Below, piece after piece: positions 1-5,447 of a stretch of DNA of 5,703 bases (position 1 is the stretch's first letter; every line of letters begins with the position of its first letter). The stretch comes from an uncultured Kroppenstedtia sp. (GTDB lineage Bacteria > Bacillota > Bacilli > Thermoactinomycetales > DSM-45169): NCBI GenBank assembly GCA_959600065.1, contig CAUGKZ010000134.1, positions 1 to 5,703 of the forward strand, in the 5' to 3' direction. The notes beneath the pieces are model-generated. The model was not told the origin of the DNA. It was given only the letters and a program-made list of their open reading frames with translations, and ran no database searches. The position numbers and the translations under genes are program-made.

Positions 1-110
1 TTGAGTTCAGGACTTCAGCCCATCGGGATTGTAGTGCCCATGGTGCAGAGGTCGCTTGGGTAGCACACGACTCCCTTCTGCTAACTGTTTTCTGGTTAAT
101 CAACAGCCCT
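1..110. repeat. Upstream copy (A) of a diverged direct repeat flanking the permease
   Basis: This stretch shares short blocks in the same order with 1538-1672: TTCAGG (6-11 and 1543-1548), GGGAT-x-GT-x-G (25-34 and 1563-1572), CCCAT-x-G-x-GCA followed by GTC (37-53 and 1593-1609), GGGT-x-GC (58-64 and 1616-1622), CTCCC (71-75 and 1629-1633), CTA (81-83 and 1642-1644) and a terminal AGCCCT. Spacing is similar except for an insertion of roughly 18 bases in the downstream copy after the second block. In copy A, CCCA (37-40) can pair with TGGG (57-60); in the downstream copy, ACCC can pair with GGGT at the matching place. It could be an insertion-sequence end, a MITE-like relic or a structured RNA. 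It touches the window edge, so its left limit is unknown. Alignment was done by eye. Confidence 0.45.
94..110 (+). repeat. 17-base direct repeat, upstream copy
   Basis: GGTTAATCAACAGCCCT here matches 1759-1775 at 16 of 17 positions, including an exact 12-base core ATCAACAGCCCT. The two copies lie on either side of the permease gene in the same orientation. The sequence resembles the sort of motif found at insertion-sequence ends, but no element could be identified and no transposase lies within the window. Confidence 0.7.
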
Positions 111-139
111 AAGGTCTTTACAAAAAAGTTGTCGCATAA

Positions 140-171
140 GGGATGGTGCATGGACCCCATCCCTCGGGATG
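140..171 (+). promoter_or_regulatory. Two mutually exclusive hairpins in the permease leader
   Basis: GGGATGG (140-146) pairs perfectly with CCATCCC (157-163) around a 10-base loop. The right arm can instead pair downstream, CATCC (158-162) with GGATG (167-171), around the loop CTCG. Both cannot form together because they share bases 158-162. They lie 38 bases upstream of the permease start. No T-tract follows, so a switch would act on translation or RNA stability and not by termination. The sequence does not match the purine riboswitch core or a PyrR-binding site as I know them. A regulatory role is inferred. Confidence 0.3.
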
Positions 172-197
172 AATCAACTGTAATTTGGGTGAAATCT

Positions 198-202
198 GGT
201 GA
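198..202 (+). promoter_or_regulatory. Ribosome binding site that fixes the GTG start of the permease
   Basis: GGTGA lies 6 bases before GTG at 209. It matches the right half of the AGGAGGTGA consensus. No in-frame ATG occurs until residue 45, which would remove the first membrane helix, so GTG at 209 is the sensible start. Confidence 0.7.
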
Positions 203-208
203 TTTTTT

Positions 209-1492
209 GTGCAAAGGTTAAAAGGACAGACGGCCTTGGGGTCGTTGCAATGGTTTGTATTTCTTCTTTCTAGTTCATTGGCAATCCCGATCGTCATCGG
301 TCAAACTTTCCAATTGTCCGCACAAGAGACGGCAGAGCTGATGCAGCGAACCTTCTTTGTGGTGGGGATCGCCTCTTTTTTGCAAGGCTGGTTGGGCCAC
401 CGTCTGCCCATTGCCGACGGACCGGCGGGCGTTTGGTTGGGTATTTTTGTGATCCTGGGGGGGACCGTCGGGTTGGACTCCGGTGCCATGTTGCAGTCGC
501 TGGAAGGAAGTATGTTGATAGCCGGATTGGTACTTTTTCTCATGGGAATCACCGGCTTAATCCGACGGATGATGACTCTGTTCACTCCCTTGGTGACCGG
601 GGTCTATCTTTTGTTACTTGTCTTTCAATTGAGCGGAGTGTTTCTAGAGGGGATGATCGGACTGGGCGCTGACGGTCTCGACTCAGTGAGTGCTCTGCTC
701 TCATTTGGCGTGTTGATCCTGATCATCTTCATCTCGGTGAAAGGAAAAGGAAGCCTGAAAGATTACTCCGTCCTCTTAGGAATTCTGGTGGGATGGACCG
801 CTTTTGCTTGGGCGGGACGGCTTCCAGAATCTCCCCAGTCTGAGGGATGGATCCGATTGCCGGAACTCTTCGCCTGGGGAGTCCCCCGACTGGAGGGGGG
901 GATGGTGATTACTGGCCTCCTGATCGCCTTCGTGCTGATGTCCAATCTGGTGGCCACGGTGGCGGCGGGGGAACAAGTAATTGGACGACGGCCAGAGGAG
1001 GCACGGAGAGCACTGGACCAGGGTGGGATCTGGAACGGAGTGGCCAATGGATTGGCTGCCCTTTTCTCCACTGTGGGAACGATTCCCTTGTCCAGTTCTG
1101 CTGGTTTTGTCCGGCTGACCGGGTTAAAAAAGTTACGCCCCTTCCTCATCGGTTGCCTGGTGATGGTAGGAGTCTCCCTGTTTCCTCCCTTGATGAGTTT
1201 TCTGGCGGGTTTGCCGGAGCCCGTGGCCGACGCGGCTCTGCTGGCTAGTTTTCTTCAGATCGTTTCCATCGCGGTGGGCAATATCACTCGGGAGCCCTTG
1301 GATGACCGGCGCAACACCATCCTCGGCATCTCACTCATGATCGGAGTGGGCATCATGTTTGTTCCCTCCACCGCTTTTGCTTCCCTGCCCTCAGTCCTTC
1401 AGTTCACCTTGGGCAACGGTCTTCTCACCGGGACTTTCCTTGCCATTCTGATGGAAAGACTGTGGCGGGGGAAAAAGAATGAATCCCCTTGA
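209..1492 (+). CDS. NCS2-family (nucleobase/ascorbate) permease, purine/pyrimidine permease-like, divergent
   Basis: This is an integral membrane transporter of 427 residues, near the usual length for NCS2 symporters, which import uracil, xanthine or related bases with protons. The start is GTG behind GGTGA. Family marks are the N-terminal helix with LQWF and AIPIVIG (residues 13-31), the Q-x3-G-x-RLPI-x2-G segment (59-71) and about a dozen further hydrophobic segments. The region equivalent to the family signature [QEP]-N-x-G-x4-T reads SSAGFVRLT at 296-304, so Gln and Asn are both Ser while Gly299 and Thr304 are kept. The position matching the substrate-binding Glu of UraA helix 8 appears to be Asn246. 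The pattern recalls the Bacillus YwdJ-type branch, from memory. Substrate is therefore uncertain. It appears to be monocistronic, with no clear terminator directly after it. Family is confident; specificity is not. Confidence 0.88.
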   Translation: MQRLKGQTALGSLQWFVFLLSSSLAIPIVIGQTFQLSAQETAELMQRTFFVVGIASFLQGWLGHRLPIADGPAGVWLGIFVILGGTVGLDSGAMLQSLEGSMLIAGLVLFLMGITGLIRRMMTLFTPLVTGVYLLLLVFQLSGVFLEGMIGLGADGLDSVSALLSFGVLILIIFISVKGKGSLKDYSVLLGILVGWTAFAWAGRLPESPQSEGWIRLPELFAWGVPRLEGGMVITGLLIAFVLMSNLVATVAAGEQVIGRRPEEARRALDQGGIWNGVANGLAALFSTVGTIPLSSSAGFVRLTGLKKLRPFLIGCLVMVGVSLFPPLMSFLAGLPEPVADAALLASFLQIVSIAVGNITREPLDDRRNTILGISLMIGVGIMFVPSTAFASLPSVLQFTLGNGLLTGTFLAILMERLWRGKKNESP

Positions 1493-1537
1493 TCCGGTTC
1501 AGCTGTGGGCCGGAGGCATTGAGTATCGACTTGTCTG

Positions 1538-1672
1538 AACCTTTCAGGCGTAAAATAAGGTTGGGATGGTGGGACGGTGAAGAGCCTTTGCACCCATAGG
1601 GCACAAGTCTCGCCAGGGTCGCTTTCCGCTCCCGGGTCTCGCTATGCGTTCTTTGCAAGAGATCGTAGCCCT
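1538..1672. repeat. Downstream copy (B) of the diverged direct repeat
   Basis: This is the partner of 1-110: the blocks TTCAGG, GGGAT-x-GT-x-G, CCCAT-x-G-x-GCA, GTC, GGGT-x-GC, CTCCC, CTA and AGCCCT occur in the same order and orientation. It has extra bases between the second and third blocks. The ACCC (1592-1595) and GGGT (1616-1619) pairing matches a possible stem in copy A. No protein is recognised in it. It may be a relic of a mobile element or of a duplicated gene leader. Confidence 0.4.
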
Positions 1673-1758
1673 CCCACCTTCCCCGTTCCCTCAAGCGATA
1701 TGTGATGGGGGCAATGGGAAGAGCGAAAGGGTCGTTTCGTTCCTATCATCCACTTTAG

Positions 1759-1775
1759 GGTTCATCAACAGCCCT
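1759..1775 (+). repeat. 17-base direct repeat, downstream copy
   Basis: GGTTCATCAACAGCCCT matches 94-110 with one mismatch. Here GTTCA (1760-1764) can also pair with TGAAC (1777-1781), which is not possible in the upstream copy. An AT-rich stretch with TATTAT and TATGAT follows at 1785-1795, but no good -35 box is correctly spaced, so I do not call a promoter. Confidence 0.7.
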
Positions 1776-1841
1776 GTGAACTTTTATATTATGATCCAAC
1801 TGTCAAGCATGGATAAACATGCCGAAATGGGGTGATTTTCG

Positions 1842-1865
1842 ATGCCAACAGTGATCTTGAACTGA
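1842..1865 (+). CDS. Seven-codon mini-ORF behind a good ribosome binding site; leader peptide or relic of a lost gene start
   Basis: ATG at 1842 is preceded by GGGGTGA (1829-1835) and opens a frame of seven codons, MPTVILN, before TGA. The 9-base GGTGATTTT at 1831-1839 and the 6-base spacing to the start codon are the same as at the permease start (198-206, GTG at 209). This suggests either a small leader peptide or a decayed copy of the permease start region. Nothing shows that it is translated. Confidence 0.2.
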   Translation: MPTVILN

Positions 1866-1913
1866 CGAACCGATGATACAGGGCATGGTGAGCTACTCCG
1901 GTGAGGAAAAGCG

Positions 1914-1939
1914 AAAAAACCTGGTGTGACAGGTTTTTT
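1914..1939 (+). terminator. Intrinsic terminator, probably bidirectional
   Basis: AAAAAACCTG (1914-1923) pairs perfectly over 10 bp with CAGGTTTTTT (1930-1939) around the loop GTGTGA. The A-run on the left and T-run on the right make it look functional on both strands. It is the first clear terminator after the permease on the plus strand. Confidence 0.85.
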
Positions 1940-2057
1940 ATTCGTGCCCGGATTTCGGTCTGTTTGAAGCACCTCCTGTGAAAAGCGGAAATCAACCGGG
2001 GACGGTTGTTCTTTGGATATTGCAGGACAGGAACGGAACCCGTTCCTGTCCTTTTTT
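1940..2057 (+). ncRNA. Possible small structured RNA between two terminators
   Basis: The interval runs from just after one intrinsic terminator to the end of another. It contains a hairpin CAACCG (1993-1998) and CGGTTG (2003-2008) closed by GGGA, a GNRA-type tetraloop, and CACCTCCT at 1970-1977, identical to the anti-Shine-Dalgarno end of 16S rRNA. It ends in a very stable terminator hairpin. These are features a small regulatory RNA could have, but no promoter was identified and it matches no RNA family I recognise. It may simply be spacer. Confidence 0.25.
2024..2057 (+). terminator. Strong intrinsic terminator
   Basis: AGGACAGGAACGG (2024-2036) pairs perfectly over 13 bp with CCGTTCCTGTCCT (2040-2052) around AAC (or 12 bp around a 5-base loop), followed by a run of six T (2052-2057). 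It lies about 110 bases after the previous terminator with no clear gene between. Confidence 0.92.
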
Positions 2058-2176
2058 GTGCTGGAAAGAGATGCCCCTGTATTCACCATTTCAATATGGA
2101 CAGTAAAGGGTTGAATCAGGTGGCAGCAATCAGTCGCTTATCGAATGTACCTCCGACATGTGATGTAGGGAACCTT

Positions 2177-2205
2177 TTTTGCGGGCTTGAAGGTGGTCCG
2201 CAAAA
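2177..2205 (+). promoter_or_regulatory. Stable hairpin in the region upstream of tctC
   Basis: TTTTGCGG (2177-2184) pairs perfectly with CCGCAAAA (2198-2205). Three more pairs, two of them G-U type, extend the stem inward to 11 bp and leave a 7-base loop. GAAGGTGG (2189-2196), identical to the core of the tctC ribosome binding site at 2448-2455, falls in the loop and inner stem. It has no T-tract on the plus strand; on the minus strand it would be followed by T residues (complement of the A-run) only weakly. Function unknown. Confidence 0.4.
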
Positions 2206-2435
2206 GCTCCCTCTTGCTTATCGTTCTGGGAATCGGTCTCTTTCATGGACTGTACAGCGAATTCCTCTTAAACATACTGACTCAATTACCAGCGCCCCTT
2301 TACCGGGGCGTTTTTGGGTTGCTGAAAACAACATGCAACTATGCCGATTGGGCACATATCCTATTTCAGATATGGATTTGGGTGGGTATATACTCCATCG
2401 GTGGTCCTTTGTCCCTCAAGACCATTCATTCTTAA
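2187..2435 (+). CDS. Doubtful small membrane protein (82 residues)
   Basis: This frame opens with TTG and predicts a basic N-terminus, a hydrophobic segment (about residues 8-20, SLLLIVLGIGLF) and a second Trp-rich hydrophobic segment (about 59-73, ILFQIWIWVGIYSIG), which is what a two-helix small membrane protein would look like. I do not recognise a family. Against it are a weak ribosome binding site, a start placed inside a stable hairpin, a terminator-like hairpin in the middle of the frame (2293-2315), and the likely tctC promoter in its 3' end. It may be a chance open frame or a remnant of an older gene. Its stop lies 26 bases before tctC. Confidence 0.28.
   Translation: MKVVRKSSLLLIVLGIGLFHGLYSEFLLNILTQLPAPLYRGVFGLLKTTCNYADWAHILFQIWIWVGIYSIGGPLSLKTIHS
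2293..2315 (+). terminator. Terminator-like hairpin upstream of tctC, possible attenuator
   Basis: CGCCCC (2293-2298) pairs perfectly with GGGGCG (2305-2310) around TTTACC, followed directly by five T (2311-2315). It lies about 145 bases before tctC and upstream of the likely tctC promoter. It could end transcripts arriving from upstream and insulate the transporter operon, or act as an attenuator if transcription begins further upstream. Confidence 0.55.
2365..2394 (+). promoter_or_regulatory. Candidate sigma-A promoter for the tctC-tctAB operon
   Basis: TTCAGA (2365-2370; 4 of 6 matches to TTGACA) and TATACT (2389-2394; 5 of 6 to TATAAT) are 18 bases apart. Transcription would begin near 2401, giving a leader of about 60 bases before the tctC ATG. 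It is the best-spaced pair seen between 2058 and 2460. No convincing operator palindrome or cre site was found beside it. Confidence 0.4.
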
Positions 2436-2460
2436 CTCTGTTTTTTGGAAGGTGGACGGA

Positions 2461-3426
2461 ATGAAAAGATTTTTTTGGCAGTGGATGGGCCTGCTGTCGG
2501 CTGGAATATTGCTGTTGACAGGCTGTCAGGCATCCTTATCAGACCATGTCGCTTTTCCGGAACGACAGATCACCTATATGATCCCTTTTGAGGCTGGAGG
2601 TCAGTCCGACGTGGAGGCCAGAAGGCAACATCCGCTCCTGGAAAAAGAGCTGGGCCAACCCGTCATCATCACCTACAAACCCGGTGGGGGCGGCTCGGTG
2701 GGATGGGCGGAATTGGCCCGACAAAAAGCGGATGGTTATAATCTGGCCGGGATCAATATTCCCCATATCATTCTTCAGCCCCTAGCCAACCCGGATACCG
2801 GGTATCAAACTGAGCAGATTCAGCCGGTGGTTCTGTTTCAGAGAACACCGATCGGATTGGCTGTTCCAAAGGAGAGCGACATCAGGTCTATCAAGGATTT
2901 GGTGCGAAAAGCAAAAAAGAACCCTGGCAAATTGACAGTTGCCGGGTCAGGCACCTACACGGGGCATCATCTCGCCTTCAGACAGTTGGAGAAGTTTGCC
3001 GGAATTCGGATGAAGTATGTCCCCTTCACCGGTGCAGCGACCCAAACCCAGGGATTTTTCGGAGGAAATACTGATCTCATCTTGGCCAATACCAGCGATT
3101 TGGTGAAATACAAGGAGCAGTTGCAGATCCTGGCGATTGGAGGTGATCAACGCACAGAACTGTTTCCCAAGGTTCCCACCTTCAAAGAAGTGGGCTATGA
3201 GATGGCTCCTGTCATCGACCGTGGGGTGGGAGTACCCGCAGGTACACCGGCCCCTGTGGTCCAACGTTTGGAAGAAGCTTTTCTCCGGGTTGCCTGCAAC
3301 GACAAAATCAAGGAGCAGATGATCCGGGAAGGGTTTGAACCGCTGGAGATGGGTGTGGTTGAAACCGAAAAATATATCAAGCGGAAGACTGCGGAACTGA
3401 CCCCGATGATTGAGGAGGTGAAGTGA
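2461..3426 (+). CDS. tctC: TTT-family substrate-binding lipoprotein (TctC/Bug receptor)
   Basis: This is the extracytoplasmic receptor of a tripartite tricarboxylate transporter: it binds an organic acid outside the membrane and hands it to the TctA/TctB membrane part. The 321-residue product is normal length for the family. A basic start and hydrophobic stretch lead to the lipobox LTGC with Cys22 as lipidation site, so it should be membrane-anchored, as expected in a cell with no outer membrane. Family marks are IPFEAGGQSDVEAR (41-54, with the conserved Asp50), ELGQPV then PGGGGSVG (63-81), AGSGTYTGHH (161-170) and YVPFTGA followed by GGNTDL (186-206). The frame is open back to 2341, but ATG at 2461 is chosen because it alone has the ribosome binding site GGAAGGTGG (2447-2455) and gives a proper signal peptide. 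Substrate is unknown; Bug proteins bind many carboxylates. Confidence 0.95.
   Translation: MKRFFWQWMGLLSAGILLLTGCQASLSDHVAFPERQITYMIPFEAGGQSDVEARRQHPLLEKELGQPVIITYKPGGGGSVGWAELARQKADGYNLAGINIPHIILQPLANPDTGYQTEQIQPVVLFQRTPIGLAVPKESDIRSIKDLVRKAKKNPGKLTVAGSGTYTGHHLAFRQLEKFAGIRMKYVPFTGAATQTQGFFGGNTDLILANTSDLVKYKEQLQILAIGGDQRTELFPKVPTFKEVGYEMAPVIDRGVGVPAGTPAPVVQRLEEAFLRVACNDKIKEQMIREGFEPLEMGVVETEKYIKRKTAELTPMIEEVK
3412..3421 (+). promoter_or_regulatory. Near-perfect Shine-Dalgarno of tctA-tctB, inside the end of tctC
   Basis: GAGGAGGTGA lies within the last codons of tctC, 9 bases before the ATG at 3431. The tctC stop is only 4 bases before that ATG. Translation of the two genes is probably coupled, which suits subunits of one transporter. 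Confidence 0.85.
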
Positions 3427-3430
3427 TTCC

Positions 3431-5380
3431 ATGGGTACCACAATAGCGGAAAGTCTGTTCACCGGATGGATGGATCCGGTGAACTGGTTGTTGGTGATTA
3501 TCGGAGTTGCCGGAGGAATTCTCGTGGGTGCCCTTCCGGGGCTGACAGCGACCATGGCCTTGGCACTCATGCTACCGTTTACCTTTACCATGGGACCGGA
3601 GGCGGCGTTGATTCTGTTGGGTGCGATCTATATCGGAGCGATCTACGGCGGATCCATTTCCGCCATTCTGATCAATACGCCGGGCACTCCCTCTTCCATC
3701 GCCACCACTTTCGACGGTTTTCCTTTGACCCAAAAAGGGCGGGCGGAGCAAGCCTTGGTTACCGCGGCTTTCAGCTCGGGGGTTGGGGGCGTGTTGGGGG
3801 GAATCTCCCTTCTCTTCTTGTCCCCGTTATTGGCCGATCTGGCTTTAAGTTTTGGCCCACCGGAATTTTTTTGGGTGGCTGTCTTCGGACTCACGGTGAT
3901 TGCAACCCTTTCCTCCGGTTCCATTGTCAAGGGATTGACCGGTGGAGCTTTCGGACTGCTGTTGAGTACCGTGGGTATTGCTCCCGTCGGGGGCGATTCG
4001 CGGTTTACCTTTGGCTTTTCTCCCCTGCAAGGGGGTCTGGACCTGGTCGTGGTGTTGATCGGTTTGTTCTGTATTCCGGAAGTGATCGCCATCATAGAGA
4101 GGCGGAAATTGCAGGATCACCTATCCTATCAGCCCGTGAAGGGGGTGGCAGGGAAGGTGATTAAAAGGCTGATCCGACGTCCCTTCCTGTTTCTTCGCTC
4201 CTCTGTCATCGGCATTGTGACGGGGATCATTCCCGGTGCGGGGGGAAATGTGGCCAGCCTGCTGGCTTATGATGCAACGGTCCGTTTCGATAAAAACAAA
4301 GAGGAATATGGGACAGGAAAAATCGAAGGGGTGGCGGCTTCAGAGTCGGGAAACAATGCCGAGGTGGGGGGATCTCTGGTCCCTCTCCTTTCTCTAGGGA
4401 TTCCCGGAGCGGCACCGGCTGCCGTGCTGATGGGGGCGCTTTTAATCCAGGGAATCACACCTGGCCCGGACCTGTACAAAAATTATCCTGATCTGGTTCA
4501 CACCTTTGTGGGTGCGTTTATTGCGGCCAACGTGGTGATGTTTGTGATGGCTTTTTATGGAGCCCGATATGTGGCCCGGCTTTTAAATCTCCCTTCCCAT
4601 ACCCTGGTTCCCTTGATCATGATGTTGACGGTGATCGGCTCCTACGCCATCCGGAACAACCTCCTCGATGTGGCGATGATGGTCGGGTTTGGGATCATGG
4701 GCTATCTGTTGAAAAAAGTGGGGTTTGAACCGGGACCCATCGTTCTGGGACTGATCCTCGGGTCGATTGCGGAAACGGGGCTGGTCCAGTCCATGTTGAT
4801 CGGGCAGGCCAAGGGAGGCATCTGGATGGTGTTTCTGAACCGGCCGATCACCCTTCTCTTGATCGGTTTCTGTCTGATCTCCTTGGGCTCCTCCTGGTGG
4901 ATGCTACGATCTGGCAGGCGGGAGCGAAGAGAAAAGAAGGGGGTCGAAGGCCGGAATGGGGGGGATCTGTGGGTGTCATTGGGTTTTATCTTGGTAGCGG
5001 TGATCGCTCTAGGGCATCTTCGGGGTTTGAACAAGATGAGTGCCATTTTTCCTGGGACGGTGGGGGGGATCCTTTTCTTCCTCGGAGTCGTCTGCCTGTT
5101 CCAAAGCTTGTTTGGCAGAGGGAAATCGGCAGAGAAGGGGGTGGCTCCAGTCCTTTCCGTGTGGGTGGTATCCCTAGGCATGGCGGGGTACGTCGCTTTG
5201 ATTCCTTGGCTGGGTTTTTTGGCGGCCACTCTGTTGTTCGCAGGTACCGTCACCTGGTTTCTTTCCCAGAGGGAGAGGAATTTCCGGGGCGTTGCAGTCT
5301 CTCTCCTGATCGGTCTCCTTTTTTACGCGGTCTTCCGTTGGATCTTTATGGTGCCTTTCCCCGAGGGATGGCTGCTTTGA
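3431..5380 (+). CDS. tctA: TctA-TctB fusion, membrane part of a tripartite tricarboxylate transporter
   Basis: This 649-residue membrane protein joins both integral TTT subunits. Residues 1 to about 490 are TctA, the large permease: GALPGLTATM (33-42), IYGGSISAILINTPGTPSSI (71-90) with FDG at 94-96, GIIPGAGGN (265-273) and SESGNNAEVGGS through LGIPGAAP (304-329) are its conserved motifs. A charged linker rich in Arg, Lys and Glu (about 491-511) follows. Residues about 512-649 match TctB, the small subunit with about four helices: FPG near 544, a P-x-LGFLAAT segment, and a closing FRWIFMVPFPEG. TctA alone is normally about 500 residues and TctB about 150, so the length fits the fusion. It is expected to import the acid bound by TctC using a sodium or proton gradient. 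It follows tctC by 4 bases. No sensor-regulator pair (TctDE) lies within the window. Confidence 0.94.
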   Translation: MGTTIAESLFTGWMDPVNWLLVIIGVAGGILVGALPGLTATMALALMLPFTFTMGPEAALILLGAIYIGAIYGGSISAILINTPGTPSSIATTFDGFPLTQKGRAEQALVTAAFSSGVGGVLGGISLLFLSPLLADLALSFGPPEFFWVAVFGLTVIATLSSGSIVKGLTGGAFGLLLSTVGIAPVGGDSRFTFGFSPLQGGLDLVVVLIGLFCIPEVIAIIERRKLQDHLSYQPVKGVAGKVIKRLIRRPFLFLRSSVIGIVTGIIPGAGGNVASLLAYDATVRFDKNKEEYGTGKIEGVAASESGNNAEVGGSLVPLLSLGIPGAAPAAVLMGALLIQGITPGPDLYKNYPDLVHTFVGAFIAANVVMFVMAFYGARYVARLLNLPSHTLVPLIMMLTVIGSYAIRNNLLDVAMMVGFGIMGYLLKKVGFEPGPIVLGLILGSIAETGLVQSMLIGQAKGGIWMVFLNRPITLLLIGFCLISLGSSWWMLRSGRRERREKKGVEGRNGGDLWVSLGFILVAVIALGHLRGLNKMSAIFPGTVGGILFFLGVVCLFQSLFGRGKSAEKGVAPVLSVWVVSLGMAGYVALIPWLGFLAATLLFAGTVTWFLSQRERNFRGVAVSLLIGLLFYAVFRWIFMVPFPEGWLL

Positions 5381-5447
5381 GCTCAGGTGGGATTATCGGT
5401 TCTAAGCTTTGGATTGCGGAATATATAGAGAAGAGAGAGTGGAAGGA

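Larger units (their letters stand above)
1493..1913. other. Non-coding spacer after the permease, containing repeat relics
   Basis: No convincing gene was found on either strand. Weak open frames on the minus strand across 1425-1694 lack a ribosome binding site and recognisable family features. Most of the interval is accounted for by the echo of the permease leader described separately (1538-1844). A short hairpin, GCATG (1807-1811) with CATGC (1818-1822), lies within it. No T-rich terminator follows the permease until 1914-1939, so that element may end its transcript. Confidence 0.5.

Noticed and set aside
111..208. Purine riboswitch, PyrR attenuator or T-box before the permease
   Set aside because: None of the conserved core sequences of these elements could be found, and there is no terminator in the leader.
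1568..1678. tRNA-like acceptor pairing, GGTGGGA (1568-1574) with TCCCACC (1672-1678)
   Set aside because: The span is about 110 bases, no cloverleaf arms, anticodon stem or T-loop consensus can be placed on either strand, and one 7-bp pairing is expected by chance in a region of this size.
1425..1694. Minus-strand open frame of 89 residues after the permease
   Set aside because: No ribosome binding site, low-complexity basic composition, no family recognised, and it overlaps the permease end. It may include a decayed mobile-element coding part, but nothing shows this.
1873..1929. Eighteen-codon frame ending within the first terminator
   Set aside because: No ribosome binding site before either ATG, and its end simply runs into the terminator hairpin.
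1789..1995. Minus-strand frame of 68 residues near an AGGAGGTG motif (complement of 1970-1977)
   Set aside because: The motif is a good ribosome binding site on the minus strand, but no ATG, GTG or TTG follows at proper distance; the frame's start lies before the motif and runs through the terminator.
2341..2460. Upstream extension of tctC to an ATG at 2341
   Set aside because: The extra 40 residues would bury the lipoprotein signal peptide inside the protein, the upstream ATG lacks a ribosome binding site, and the likely promoter lies inside the extension.
2006..2464. Plus-strand open frame of 152 residues before tctC
   Set aside because: Starts inside the arm region of a strong terminator, has no suitable ribosome binding site and its composition is not protein-like.
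4702..5253. Long minus-strand frame opposite the TctB part, and a plus-strand frame 4897-5523 beside it
   Set aside because: Both are shadows of the fusion gene in GC-rich sequence, with Pro/Arg- or Gly-rich translations and no ribosome binding sites.
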